NCBI RefSeq assembly: GCF_049243985.1
Contig: NC_135384.1
Coordinates: 15,248,501-15,312,500 of the forward strand
From: Paroedura picta
Taxonomy: Eukaryota; Chordata; Lepidosauria; Squamata; Gekkonidae
Length of the DNA: 64,000 bases
Direction of reading: 5' to 3'
A program made the translations under genes and the position numbers. Below the pieces are notes generated by a model, which saw only the letters and a program-made list of their open reading frames with translations, had not been told where the DNA came from and did no database searches. How positions within the stretch are numbered: position 1 is the stretch's first letter; each line of letters starts with the position of its first letter. Shown here in pieces: positions 44,890-56,653 of the stretch.

Positions 44890-45600
44890 GTGCCTGTCTG
44901 GGGGGAGTTTGGTCTGCGCATTGGACTCCCCAAGATCAGGGCCTCCTTATGATGTGGCAGGTCTGTGAGCAGGGCTGATCTGGCTGGGGAGGCATGGGAC
45001 TTGTAGTGCCATGTAGCCCGGGGTGGGACCAAGAAGGAAGTGGGCACCTCTCCTTGGCAACCCAGGTTTTACAGTGGTGGGTGGAATGGGTGAGGCCAAG
45101 GGAAGTTTGTGCTTCCTCTTGGCACCCTAGTTGGACACTTCTCTATGGTGGGAATCCAGAAAGTCAGGAAGCCCAGCCATGAGGACTGCGCTGCCGCCGG
45201 GCACCCTGCCTGGCTCCCACAGACAGGCATGAGAGTGCCATGGCAACCAGCCCCAGGGGAGAAGGGCTGGCTGTAGCCTGTGACATTCACACTGCCTCTG
45301 CCACTGGCGGTGACACCAGCACTAGCTTTCAGGAGCAAGGTCGCCCGGCTCTCCTGTCCATATGCAGACTCTTCACATCTTCTCTTTACATCCAGTGGTC
45401 TGCACATGTGCTCTGGGGAAACTTGAGGGCTCGCCATGGCCTGTGCTTCGGTTTGCACAGGGTGCTGCGTGCACTGACCGATCCCCAGCCATGCACGTAG
45501 GAACACTGTTTTCTTCCCTGCAGCCCAAGGGGGTTCCCTTCTTTTGCCCCCTTCTTTTGCCTTCTGATATACAGGGGTAGTCAGTTTGATTCCCCCCCTC
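44890..45600. other. GC-rich intergenic stretch
   Basis: Several open frames exist here on both strands, the longest 145 codons, but none has a recognisable domain; high G+C explains the scarcity of stops. It may be Helitron body, given the 3' terminus at 45906. Confidence 0.4.
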
Positions 45601-45845
45601 GCCCATGCCTGTGCTCCCTTTCATTCTCTCTCTTTCTCTGCCATTCTCCCTGCCTTTCTCTCCCTCTCTTCCTATCTACTTTTGTCTGTTTTCCTTTCTA
45701 TCTCTCTCTTTCTTCCTTTCAATCGACCCACATTTCTTTCTATCACTCTTTTCTCTCTTTCTTTATCTGTTTCTCACATCTTTCTCTCTCTCTCTCTTTT
45801 TTTTGTCACTCTGTTTCTTTCTACCTCTCTCTCTTTCCTGTGCTT
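45600..45845. repeat. Polypyrimidine tract
   Basis: About 245 bp of nearly pure C/T on the plus strand (TCTCTC, CTTTC, TTCCT mixtures). No regular unit. Confidence 0.9.
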
Positions 45846-45864
45846 CATTCCCACCCCCATTCTA

Positions 45865-45906
45865 GCACCCGTTGTATTTCAACCTACAACGAGCTTTAAT
45901 TCTAGT
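45865..45906 (+). mobile_element. Probable Helitron 3' terminus
   Basis: A short hairpin (CGTTGTA...TACAACG) followed by TTTAATT and CTAG, then T: the usual Helitron 3' layout (hairpin, short A/T run, CTRR, insertion before T). The body would lie to the left; its 5' end was not found. Confidence 0.45.
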
Positions 45907-47734
45907 AACACATTTGAATAAATTAATTCTTTCCATTCTGCTTTATCAATTATTCTAATATTGGACTCCGTTTTCCATTTAAGTCTTATAATATTGATCT
46001 GTTTTGCATCATTTATGTAAGTTTGCCACTGACTCATATTCCATCTGCATATAAAATCCTAGCAGCTGTTGCCATATATTTAACTTTACTATACATTTTA
46101 ATGTAGGTTTAAAAAAAATGCAGTCAGACAGTAGAAGACATGACGAATGCAACCACTCTTTAATATAGAAGTTAGAACCTTCACAGGGAAGCCAAGCTAA
46201 TATATATAAAAAATAGTACAATAATCACAGCCCTGTTCTCATTAAAGAACCATCGTCCTGAGCAATCTGTTTTACTTTACAAGAGAGATAATCAATCTTC
46301 TCTTATGGATAGTGCTTCACCAAAGGAGAAATAGCCTCATTGCTCCCATATGCAAAAGAAAGGAGGAATTATAATTACACAGAAGTACACCCAATGTTAG
46401 TCAGTGGTGCATATTCCCAAGAGGCTGTTTTTAGTTTTACACTGAATCTCAGAAAGTTAAAATTGTGCATTTAATTATTGATACAGTTGTTTCTGAAAGG
46501 TAAATAATAGCTTAACAAGCTATTTCTCAGTTATTGGCTCCAGGGAGGTGGTGAGCGAGGACGTTCAATTCCCCTAAGTAACTAACGGCAAATTATATAA
46601 CGAATCCAGGTCACCAATGCAAGATCTTTCCCAATCAAAGTGGCTCTTCCGTGTCTTCAGTGGTATGTGATTCATTTATTTATCTCAAAACCCTAAAGTG
46701 TGTAATGGAACAAATGCTGATTGCAACAAATGTTCATATCCACAGTGTTAGTGCTTCCATATGTGTTCCGTGTTAGATGATGAGAAACATGCTCATGGAA
46801 GCAAACTTGTACTGTGGATATTAGCTACTGATAACCAGTAGGGTTGTTTGGATTAATATAGTGCAATGTTCATTTACATTTACCAAAACAATGAGTTTGA
46901 TCCAAACAACTTTCTACTGAAAAAGGGAGGAAGGTTCCCCTTTGGCTGTTCAGACAACTTATGCTGTGAATCATTGGACCTGCATGAACAAGTCATGTTG
47001 GACAGGTGCTCTAGTTATTAATGAAAGCAGGTAAGACTGAGAAGCATGGCTTATGGATCTAATATTGGCTCCCTCTGGAGGGCTTGAAGTCTATATCAGT
47101 GTGAACAAAGAGGATTGGAGGAAAAGATCAAAGATGGGCCAAAGGATAAGCTCTAGTCTATGCATGCAGCAGAATTAGATAGGAACCTGGTGCAGTTCTA
47201 GGGGAGTAAGGAATGGGCATTCCTCCCTCAGTTGGCAGCTTGGGAAGTCTCCTCTGTTTAGCAAGCAAAACAAACCATAACCCTAAAGCTGCATGTAGAA
47301 AACAAGGACCACACTGACCCAGGTGTGGCCAAATGTTCTTCTGTGTGGGTGCAGGAAGAGGTGGAGCAACATGCCATGACTAAAACTGTAGCCTGCAGCC
47401 CGGCATGAAACCTCCAGTGCGTAAACGGTCGTAGAGAGGATTATCTTTACAAATCAGCTATTTGTTGGGCTGTGTGAATTTGGGGTGATGGTGGTTCAAA
47501 CAAGCTCTCCTCACACAGCCCAACAAGCAGCTGAACCCATGGTGAGGCTTCTCTCCCCAGGGTCAGCTTCAGCTGTGCAAAGAGGGCCAGTACAAATCTT
47601 AAGTTAATATAACTGTAAGTAGTATTGTTCACTACTAAATATTCTGTTCATCATTCTTTATCCGCATAAACACTGACTGATGAGAGCAGCCATGTGCTGA
47701 CAAAACATAAGTGGGAGATTCCACTGGGTAGCCA
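45907..47734. other. A/T-rich intergenic stretch
   Basis: No gene or classified repeat recognised before the OR at 48383 apart from the fragment at 47735. Confidence 0.5.
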
Positions 47735-47845
47735 TGTTAGTCTGAAGTAGCACAATAAAATCAGAGTCCAGTAGCTCCTTTAAGACCCACAAAGATTTAT
47801 TCAAGGCGTGAGCTTTCAAGTGGAAGCATTCTTCCACTCGAATGA
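47735..47845 (-). mobile_element. Unclassified interspersed repeat, same family as 27601
   Basis: TAGCCATGTTAGTCTGAAG, GAGTCCAGTAGCTCCTTTAA, CACAAAGATTTATTCAAGG and TGAGCTTTC in the same order as at 27601. Confidence 0.55.
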
Positions 47846-48382
47846 CTATAGATTCACATTTGTTATATGTCATATAGACTATCGATCCACATTTCTTGTA
47901 CCAATCTGCTATAAGTGAAGCAACATAGCCTAGAAGAATTAGGTTTTTGACAGATTTCCCTGCACTTACTATAAGAAGATAATACCTTTCACTAAAGAAG
48001 GTCTTTGCGAGAGAGTGAACAGATCTCCATCCTACCCTTTAATATACTTATTTTAAATTTATTTTTAATGTGAAGTATGAGTGCAAGGGATTGCTGTCAC
48101 ATTCTAGTACAAGATGAGATAAATTATGAGAAAATAAGCTAAAATCACGAATAATGAAGAGAAAAGCAATTAATGAATATAAGATAACTGTTTAGTATTC
48201 TAACCTTACAATTAATGTATATAACCAGATCCCACTTCTTCACATTGTCAATATATGAAATTATTCTTGGTTGTTAATAGTTACATGTATTAAGATGAAG
48301 AGACAAAGAAAGGTACAGCCATGTTGCTATATCTTCAGAAAATTTCAAGTACAATAAACTATGTATCACCCCTGTAGAAAGC

Positions 48383-49342
48383 ATGAAACAAAAAGAAAAC
48401 ATTGAAGAGAATCAGACCAGGGTCACAGAATTCATTCTTGTTGGATTTTCTAATCATCCTGAACTTCAAGCTCCCCTGTTCATCATCTTCCTTCTGGTGT
48501 ACACCATCACTCTGACTGGAAATGTCCTCATAATTCTCATCACAACTTTGGACTCAGCCCTTCAGAGCCCCATGTACTTCTTCCTCCGGAACTTGTCTTC
48601 CTTGGAAATCTGCTTCAATTTGGTCATTGTCCCAAATATGTTGATGAACTTCTTGACAGAGAACAAGACCATCTCCTATTCTGGTTGTGCTACGCAAATG
48701 TACTTCTTCTTCTTCTTTGGGGCTGCCGAGTGCTGCCTTCTTGCTGCGATGGCATACGACCGTTATGTTGCCATCTGCAACCCGTTACGCTATCCTGAAA
48801 TCATGAACCGAAGAGCTTGTTTCCAACTGGCTGGTGCTTCGTGGTTCTCAGGTTTCCCCGTGTCTACTGTCCAGACCTCATGGATATTCAGTTTGCCATT
48901 TTGTGGACCCAATATAGTCAATCACTTCTTTTGTGACAGTCCTCCAGTTCTGGAACTGGCCTGTGCTGATACCCACATGTTTGAAATTGAAGCTCTCACA
49001 GCCACAGTACTCTTCATCATGCTGCCTTTCCTTTTGATTCTGCTCACTTACATTCGCATCATCACTGCCATTCTGAGAATGCCCTCAGCAGAGGGCAGGC
49101 ACAAAGCCTTCTCGACATGTTCATCTCACCTTGTGGTGGTGACTCTGTTTTATGGCACAGCCACATCGACCTACTTCAGACCCAAATCTACCTATTCTCC
49201 AGACACCAAAAAGATCCTCTCTCTCTCCTACACTGTCATCACCCCCATGTTAAATCCCATTATCTACAGCTTGAGAAATAAGGAGGTAAAAGGTGCACTG
49301 AAGCGAACAATGAGCAGGAGGATATTTGTGCACCAAAAATAA
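48383..49342 (+). CDS. Olfactory receptor, class II, OR10A-like
   Basis: Intact 319-residue odorant receptor. Features: N-terminal sequon NQT at residue 10; GN at 46-47; LQSPMYFFL 60-68; Cys102; canonical MAYDRYVAIC 123-132; TVQTSWIFSLPFCG in TM4-loop 2 (OR10A-like); loop cysteines 174/184/194; TY 222-223; KAFSTCSSHL 241-250; PMLNPIIY 288-295. It is the most textbook-like receptor in the window and the closest relative here of the gene at 42378, which lies on the same strand about 6 kb to the left; both have a copy of the same unclassified 350-bp repeat downstream. The start is the first ATG after an acceptor-like CACCCCTGTAG (AG 48376-48377). An AATAAA at 49448-49453, about 105 bp after the stop, is a plausible polyadenylation signal. 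Confidence 0.96.
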   Translation: MKQKENIEENQTRVTEFILVGFSNHPELQAPLFIIFLLVYTITLTGNVLIILITTLDSALQSPMYFFLRNLSSLEICFNLVIVPNMLMNFLTENKTISYSGCATQMYFFFFFGAAECCLLAAMAYDRYVAICNPLRYPEIMNRRACFQLAGASWFSGFPVSTVQTSWIFSLPFCGPNIVNHFFCDSPPVLELACADTHMFEIEALTATVLFIMLPFLLILLTYIRIITAILRMPSAEGRHKAFSTCSSHLVVVTLFYGTATSTYFRPKSTYSPDTKKILSLSYTVITPMLNPIIYSLRNKEVKGALKRTMSRRIFVHQK

Positions 49343-49566
49343 TTTTGCTTTGTGGTATTGCTGGCTGGATTAACTCTGTTGCCTTAATGTTATGCTGTGT
49401 TGTGCCTGTTTCTTTGCTGTTACCCATCTTGGGTCGAGTATTAAGTCAATAAAGGCTTATCACTTAATGGTTGCAAGGGAAAGTGAAGCTGAAGAGCCTA
49501 CAATGAATGCTGGATGTCACACATTAACCATTACAGATATATTGGCTTGATTTGCTCGTCAAAGAC

Positions 49567-49686
49567 ATAGCTTGCTGCACTCCCAATAATGAATGGCTTG
49601 AATACTGCAAGGTCTCCCAGCACATTGTACTCCTCATCTTGTTTCCTTTCCCCTTCATTCTGCTCACTTATGTTTACTACGTTTTT
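49567..49686 (+). pseudogene. Olfactory receptor relic (loop 2 to TM5 only)
   Basis: About 120 bp reads as the end of extracellular loop 2 and TM5 of an OR (IAC...VLLILFPFPFILLTYV) and then stops. Over the last 54 bp it matches the same segment of the gene at 48383 at roughly 78% by eye. It lies some 220 bp past that gene's stop and is cut off by a Sauria SINE at 49707. Nothing before or after it resembles an OR, so it is a fragment of an older tandem copy, not a usable exon. Confidence 0.6.
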
Positions 49687-49706
49687 TGAAACTGTAGGTC
49701 AAATTA

Positions 49707-49996
49707 AGAGCCTCTTGTGGCGCAGAGTGGTAAGGCAGCGATATGCTGTCTGAAGCTGTCTGCCCATGAGGTTGGGAGTTCGATCCCAGCAGCCGGCTCA
49801 AGGTTGACTCAGCCTTCCATCCTTCCGAGGTCGGTAAAATGAGTACCCAGCTTGCTGGGGGGTAAACGGTCATGACTGGGGAAGGCACTGGCAAACCACC
49901 CCATATTGAGTCTGCCATGAAAACGCTGGAGGGCGTCACCCCAAGGGTCAGACATGACTCGGTGCTTGCACAGGGGATACCTTTACCTTTACCTTT
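49707..49996 (+). mobile_element. Sauria SINE, full length
   Basis: Complete copy with a perfect 12-bp TAGGTCAAATTA duplication (49695-49706 and 49997-50008). It lies right after the OR relic. Confidence 0.95.
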
Positions 49997-50009
49997 TAGG
50001 TCAAATTAG

Positions 50010-50465
50010 ATTTATACTAAATGTCTTACTCCATTCTTCTCTCCAATGGGAACCCAAAACAGCTCACGCGTTCACCTGTCCTCCATTTTATCCTGAGAAC
50101 TACACTCTGAGGTAGGTGTGGCTGAGAGTGTGTGAATGGCACTAGGTTTACCACCAATCTTCATATTCCAACCTAGATTCTAGTCAGGTATTCTAATCAT
50201 ACAGTGGCCTGAATAGCTTCAGAGATATTCTTGAATACTCTCACTTTGGAAAAGGAAGGACCTTTCTCCCTAATATGAAACCAAAGCAACTCATATCATT
50301 CTCCTGCCCTGAGTCATGTCATCACTATGACAGTCCTTTGAGTTGTACTAGGCAGAGGGTTTGTGATAGGCTGTAAGTCTCTCATCAAGCGTCCAAGGCA
50401 GAATGATGATTCCAACTCCCAGATCCTATTCCAAAGCCCTGACCACTATACCATTATGGCCCAGA
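50010..50465. repeat. Old CR1/L2- or MIR-related repeat fragments
   Basis: Two adjacent pieces with CCAAAACAGCTCACG, CTCTGAGGTAGGTGTGGCTGAGAG and CCAAAGCCCTGACCACTATACC, typical of decayed interspersed repeats in reverse orientation. Confidence 0.4.
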
Positions 50466-50959
50466 TAGGTAAAAGAAATTGTTAAGATCCATGTTTTGTA
50501 ACAGAATAGTATTCACCTTCCTTGCCTGTGCTGCTTTCCCTTACTGGCTTCTTATGAGTAAACTTTTGCTTCCATTGCAAACAGCAGAGGGGTGCTTAAG
50601 ATCTCATCTTAAGGAAAATGAAGGCTACAGTTCCTTTCAGTTTTTGGCTCTGCAAATCCCATCATCATTGTGAAGCTGGTGGCCAATTCTGGACTCTCAC
50701 CTTAAATTGATGATGAGTTATAGATGACACCAATGAAGACCCCAAACCTCCATACCAAAAAACCTGGAGATGGGGGTCTTGAGGTTCCTTGGGACAGGAC
50801 ATTCCCATTTCTTTCCTTTTATGACTGCAAATCCCATTGTCATCCTGCAGCTGATAGCCACAGCTGAGATTAGAAGATTCGGTCTGCTCGCCAACATACA
50901 ATGAGGATTTGGAGAGAAAGGACATTAAAACTGGATTTAACTGGATTGCCTATACTGTA

Positions 50960-51172
50960 TGTGTGGTGTGCATGTGAAAAGTTCAGTCATCAAGTCACAA
51001 GAACCTCATAGGAACCCCAGCATGAGGCTTTCAAGGCAAGTCAGAAGCAGAGGTGGTTTTCCATTGCCTTCCACTATGGAGTCGTCCTTGCTCATCTCCC
51101 TTCCAAGTGCTGGCCTGGCTCAACCTGAGATCTGACAACATCAGGCTATACCATGCTGCTTCCCTTCCCAGT
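50960..51172 (-). mobile_element. 5S rRNA-derived SINE (5S-Sauria type)
   Basis: In reverse complement: TGTTGTCAGATCTCAGG, GCACTTGGAAGGGAGATGAG, GGCAATGGAAAACCACCTCT, CTTGCCTTGAAAGCC. All parts of the family are in order, so it is near full length. Confidence 0.8.
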
Positions 51173-51524
51173 CTTCCACACTGCAGTAATACCTAATAAA
51201 ATGTACATAAAATATTGAGTTATTAATACATTGTACTGATCTATGCAATGCATTTGATTTAAAAATGTTTGTCACTACACTCTTCTGATTTCAATTGTTG
51301 ATGATAATAGCAATACTAAAAACAAAGCTAATTGAATAACATCCAAGTATAAACTTTCTCATGATTATAGAAATTGAGGTTGTTGTTGCTGTTTTTCCGT
51401 CCAACATTCTAACCTGACTTAAGATTCTGACAGCTCTAAAACTGAGTGTTATATTGGAAATACTGGCTTGCTTTCAAAATGTTCACTTGGGCATAACAGC
51501 AAGTTGTTTATCCATTCTTTATTT

Positions 51525-51885
51525 TACTTTAAAAATTACAAAGAAAACAAGAAAACAAAAAGTGGCAAAGAATTACTTGCACCCATGATTGACACCATGG
51601 AGGCGTGAGCAGCAGGAAGATGCAGTGGAGGAGGAGTCCTGGTGGCAAGCAGGGAAGGTGCGACATTGATGCAGTGTGCCTGTGAAATCTGCAAGGAGGT
51701 GTGGGCCCTGGCTCCCATAAAAGGTATCATGTGCCACAGGCCCAGCCTCCTGCACTAGCCCTGCCACCAGAACAGCTTCTCTACCACCACCCTGTTTCAT
51801 TGACTAATATGTTTGTCTGAATGGCAACTGGAAAATGTTTTTGAATTGCATTTCATCACAGCTGGTGGTTTTGGCATGGGATTGA
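51525..51885. repeat. Unclassified 350-bp dispersed repeat, copy 2
   Basis: Partner of 44533-44880. The flanks on either side do not match, so this is a repeat and not the edge of a longer duplication. Confidence 0.7.
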
Positions 51886-52355
51886 GCCATGGAAGTGAAG
51901 GCAGGATCCTTTCCTCTCCTCACTTGGGAATTCCAGGGAATTGAGTTCCTATTGATTTAAAAATGTCTTTTCCCACAGTAGCAGTACAACTGCAGAGAAA
52001 TCATGTCATGTCCAAGGGAACCCTAACCAAACTCACAGAAAATTAAGCCTATAGTTTAGCACTTAGTAAAATTTCTCTTATTTGGGATTGAAATAATCTG
52101 AAGATCTGTGCCTTGGATTGATTTAGTATTAATGTGTTAACCAACATTTTGAAGTTTCCCTTTGGGTAAATTATTTTAAAATTTGAAGGTCGAAGAAATA
52201 ACCCTGTCATTTTCCAGGAAAGTTCCTTTATCTAGACAGATAGTTAGGTGATAGACCTGTTCCATGACTCCTACATTTGAGTTCTAATGACACATTAATA
52301 CATGTACACATATTAGGCTGTATGATATGTGCTAGATGATGGAGTCTTATCTGAA

Positions 52356-52530
52356 CAGTCCAGGCTAGCTTGATCTGGAAGGTAAGCAGGGGGTTGGAAT
52401 CCTCCAAGGGAGTCCAGGGTTGCTATACAATGGCAGACCTCCTTGGAATGCCTTGAATATTGTACAATGTCACCATGAGTCAGTGACAACTGTATGACAC
52501 TTTACACACTCACTCACTCATTCACTCAAT
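52356..52530 (+). mobile_element. 5S rRNA-derived SINE, copy 1 of a tandem pair
   Basis: CCAGGCTAGCTTGATCTGGAA, GTAAGCAGGG, GTCACCATGAGTCAGTGACA and ACACTTTACACACTCACTC. It is part of the duplicated block described at 52076-53900. Confidence 0.75.
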
Positions 52531-52544
52531 CAAATTCAAATTCA

Positions 52545-53030
52545 AATACTCTTTGAATCAGTAATCAAGGTACATAAAATAATAATTGATAATTAAAATA
52601 GTATAAAATTTGAAACATTCCAGCTATAAGAATCATTATAATTTTAAAACTCACAAGCATTATCTCAAGCAATTGAGACTATCTCTACCTAAGTTGCTCT
52701 GAATCCACCCAGCTCTTCTTTGTTTTGATCACCCTCCAAGAAAATCTGTCCACAAGTTATTTATGTGCGTTTGTGTGACATGTCTTTGATCACCTCCAAG
52801 TTGGACGTTCTGTGGAGATGGTTCTCTCCTGAATTGTATAGCCAACATTGGAGTAATACATGTTCTGATGTCTCAATGCTCCCATCCTGGCAGATGCATA
52901 AACAATCACAGAGGGATATTTTTTTGAATAAGCCTTCATTTAAAGCAGATGGAAGCATACTATATCGTAGGAGCATAAATGATCTCCTATGATCTGGGAA
53001 AACAAGATTAATGGCCTCAAATTATTAAGT
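52545..53030 (-). mobile_element. LINE fragment with C-terminal zinc motif
   Basis: The minus strand reads CICQDGSIETSEHVLLQC (about 52850-52905) and continues into an A/T-rich 3' end. Same motif type as at 41285; it lies between the two halves of a local tandem duplication. Confidence 0.55.
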
Positions 53031-53351
53031 GGAGGCATTGGAAAAATAATAAATTTTTTCTTATTGGGGATTGAAATAATCTGAAGATCTCTGCCTTGAT
53101 ATTTGGATTAATTTAGTGTCAATATGTTAACCAAAATTTTGAAGTTCCCCTTTTGGTGAATTATTTTAAAATTTGAAGGCCAAAGAAATGACCATGGCAA
53201 TTTCCAAGAAGATTACTAAATCTAGACATATAACTGAGGAGTAAAACTTGATAAATTCCCACCTGTTTCCCATTAATTCTGAGGTCCCTTCCTCCAAAAT
53301 AAGCAAGACTTTTGTGATAAACCTGTTCCATGACTCCAACATTTGAGATCT

Positions 53352-53640
53352 AAAGGTAAAGGTAAAGGTATCCCCTGTGCAAGCACCAGGTCATGTCTGA
53401 CCCTTGGGGTGACGCCCTCCAGCGTTTTCATGGCAGACTCAATATGGGGTGGTTTGCCAGTGCCTTCCCCAGTCATTACCGTTTATCCCCCAGCAAGCTG
53501 GGTACTCATTTTACCGACCTCGGAAGGATGGAAGGCTGAGTCAACCTTGAGCCGGCTGCTGGGATTGAACTCCCAGCCTCATGGGCAGAGCTTTCAGACT
53601 GCATGCCTGCTGCCTTACCACTCTGCGCCACAAGAGGCTC
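53352..53640 (-). mobile_element. Sauria SINE, full length
   Basis: Reverse-orientation copy flanked by TGAGATCT and TGAGATGT. It splits the second copy of a local tandem duplication (53056-53900); the first copy (52076-52530) has the empty site. Confidence 0.95.
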
Positions 53641-53714
53641 TGAGATGTATTGACATATAAATATATGTACACATATTAGGTTGTATAATATGTGCTAAAT
53701 GATGGAGTCTTATC

Positions 53715-53900
53715 TTAATAATCCAGGCTAGCTTGATCTTGGAAGTGAAGCAGTGGGTTGGAGACCTCCAGGGAGACCAGTCTTGCAATACAATGGCAGA
53801 CCTCCTTGGAATGCCTTGAATATTGTACAGTGTCACCATGAGTCAGTGACAACTGTACAACACTTTACACACTCACTCACTCACTCACTCAATCACTCAC
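53715..53900 (+). mobile_element. 5S rRNA-derived SINE, copy 2 of a tandem pair
   Basis: Same element as at 52356, carried by the tandem duplication, ending in an (ACTC)n run at about 53868-53900. Confidence 0.75.
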
Positions 53901-54239
53901 ACATTCTATGTAATGGTGCCAGATATTTATAAAAATAGGAACTTGGGTTGTAAAGAATCATTCACAGTTCTATAGGGTGAGAGAGAGAATACCTTTATTG
54001 GCATAATAAAAATAAAAAGCCTTCAAAACTCATTTAAAGGGGGCCATTGCTGCTGCGGGGGAGGAATGCCAATAGGGACCTGGCTGGTGGGAGAGAACTC
54101 CCAGCCCTGGCATTCTGGGGCTATGTATGTGTTGCCATGGCAAAAGGGGGTGTGGGTGAGCTAGGCGGCAGTTAAATGGATAGCCTGACATTTCTCGGCC
54201 TCTTTTTCCCCATCAGGGCGCCCAAAGATGCGAAACCCA

Positions 54240-54720
54240 CCCTCCCTCCCTATTTATGAATTGTTGGACTATTTGTTAGATGTTGGATTGTATTGTTGTT
54301 GAGTTGTCACAGCCAGCGGAAGTGTAGCATGGGAAGGATCAATTTTGGGGTGGCCAAGCTTGCACGCTGGCCTCCCCTAGATTTGGGGGGGCCCTTAAGG
54401 GGCTGTGTGGATGCAGAGCCTGGTTGAAGGCTTGCATTTCTGGGAGGCAGGAGAACCCAACAGAGGCTGACGCCTGGAGGGGTCACTCCATGTTGCCTCC
54501 CCCCCCCTTTTTTCAGCCTGCCATTATTTCCAGGATTCTGGGCTGGATAGCCAATGCAACCTGTTGAGGGGCAGACTGCGATGGGCTACCTTGTGGTTAG
54601 CTGACCACAAGAGGGCAAATTTCTCTTCCCATGCTTGCCACGCTCAATGTTGAATAAAGGCTGTGGCCAAATATTTTACGCCAAATTATGGTTGTCTGTG
54701 TCCTCATTAGGCGGTCAATA
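54240..54720 (+). mobile_element. Possible LTR-like element
   Basis: TGTTGAATAAAGGCTGTGGCC near 54649 resembles an LTR polyadenylation region, with GC-rich sequence before it. Ends not resolved. Fossil if real. Confidence 0.3.
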
Positions 54721-55286
54721 TCCCCCTGCAAGGCAAAAGATAAAATAATAGAGCTAGAAGAAAATTAAATGATATATACAATCCTTCAGTAATGTATAAA
54801 TATTGTGATGGTCATATTGTGATGTCCAGTCTACAGTGGGGTTCACAGAGGTTTGTTATCTAGCCAGCATAAAGTTCAGATATGAATAATTTATCCTTTG
54901 TATTGTTAATAATACATTGGCTACTCCTTGGATGATCTCCGGCTTCAGGCCTATGGTACAACTAAATTGAATACTGAGGATTATCATTGTCCTTACTTCC
55001 CATATAGCTTCTCAACTATATGGAAATGTAGGAGCACTAATTGGAAAGCCAGTTCACAATGACCTCCCATATTAAACTCTGAAAGCTGGCTCAATATTGA
55101 ACAGGAATGGGGGGGGGGCTAGAGTAAACAAAGGATTTTGCTCCAGGATGAGATTCAGAAAGAAGTCTTTTGGTCAGGAAGAGAAGGATGTCAGGAAAGG
55201 CAGATACTCAATGAAGATGTTTGCATATCACCTGTTTTCTGTGTGCTGGCATCTTTCAGGAGCTGAGTCAGTTGGTCCAAACATTA

Positions 55287-55640
55287 TTTATTATTATTAT
55301 TTATTGGATTTATCCACTGCCACTCCCAAAGATAGTCTGGTTTGTAGCAGTTTACAATAAAAGAATAAAACCCCATACAACAGAAACAACAAAAGTGCTC
55401 AATGGTAGGTAATATAAACTGTAACCCTCCCCTTACCCCAACATGGATGCTGGCACTCCCAGAGTACTGTGTGATAGTGGCCTAACTTCCCCTGCCTACA
55501 GCATTGTGGATATAACTGGAGGTTTGATGCGGGGACAGCAATGTGGGCTGTTAAGGGCTCTCAGGAACAGGGAAGCAAAATTATATAGTACTGCTAATAA
55601 ATGTCTTGAGGAGAGCAGAATTATAGTGTTTATTTACCGT
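55287..55640 (-). mobile_element. L2-type LINE 3' end
   Basis: ATT-rich tail, then TTATCCACTGCCACTCCCAA and GTAGCAGTTTACAATAAAAG, matching the 3' end seen at 58400. No coding part recognisable. Confidence 0.55.
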
Positions 55641-55700
55641 ATTTGCCGGCGTATAAGACGACTGGGCGCATAAGACGACCCCCCAACATTTCCACTCAAA
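55634..55700. mobile_element. Probable DNA-transposon terminal fragment
   Basis: CGTATTTGCCGGCGTATAAG then a second CGCATAAGACGACC: a repeated TATAAGACG motif I associate with interspersed DNA elements. No partner end seen, so it is truncated. Confidence 0.35.
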
Positions 55701-56650
55701 ATATAGAGTTTGTTACATTACAATACTATGGGCAGCTATGTCTATCCCAACTGAAGTGCACCCGGTGTATATATTTATTATACTTTCATCCTGCTCTTCT
55801 TCTGAATAACTCATAATCAGTTCCCTTTGGAGTCTCAATGGTCTCAAACTACCACTATACAAAGAAATAAAGAAGTAGTTTCAAGGAAAAAACTATGTTG
55901 TGTTTCAAGTTCATTCCTTATCCCATTGTTGCCTGACCTTTTAATCATAAAAAAACCCATTATTGAAAATTAAACAGAAAAAGTGAGCCTCAGAACACAC
56001 TCTGGCATAATACAACCACTATTTTTACAGTTGATTTGGATGTGTGTAATTGAAAGCATTGTGATTAGTGTAACATTTATTATCATGGGCATTGACCAAA
56101 TTAAAACACACACATTGCAATTAAAAATTCTGTCATACAGTATAAGACATAAAATAAACTATGCAATACAATCTGAAATACAACATTGGGAATTAATACA
56201 AAATATTGCCCATTTTGATAAAACATACAATATATTATGGTGGAACCTGCAGTCAAACTAAACATGTTCTAAAGGTTTTGAAGTACCCATTACAAATACA
56301 CAATTTTTCTGGAAGGATACAATAAATTTAGCCTCAAGAACTGCAGATCATTGTGCATTTTACCTTAAAAGAGTAAAAAATATCCTATTGTTAAAATTCT
56401 GTAAACAAATATTATATAATCTTATTGTTATCCCACTGAGTATACTTAAATCAAATTTAAAGTTCCAAATTCTGCTTATGTCTATCTGCCTTTCTATGTC
56501 TAACATCTTTGTTTTAGGACCAATCTAAAAAAAAAAATGTTTGGAGGACATCTTCCTCTACCACAATGAGAAAAATTTGTCCTGTATCATACTATGGATA
56601 AGGCCAGTTGAACAGTAAGGATTTCACAGAAATCCATGTCTATTAAATAT
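55700..56650. other. A/T-rich stretch downstream of OR 56654
   Basis: Nothing coding recognised; a 92-codon open frame at 55983 is in A/T-rich, non-conserved sequence. It would hold the 3' UTR of the minus-strand OR. Confidence 0.5.
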
Positions 56651-56653
56651 TTA

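Larger units (their letters stand above)
52076..53900. repeat. Local tandem duplication of about 480-560 bp
   Basis: 52076-52530 and 53056-53900 (less the 289-bp SINE) align along their length: GGGATTGAAATAATCTGAAG, TTGTTCCATGACTCC-like, CCAGGCTAGCTTGATCT and the 5S-SINE tail. A LINE fragment lies between them. Confidence 0.8.

Noticed and set aside
45069-45506. 145-codon open frame and neighbours in a GC-rich stretch
   Set aside because: High G+C and overlapping frames on both strands; no recognisable protein.
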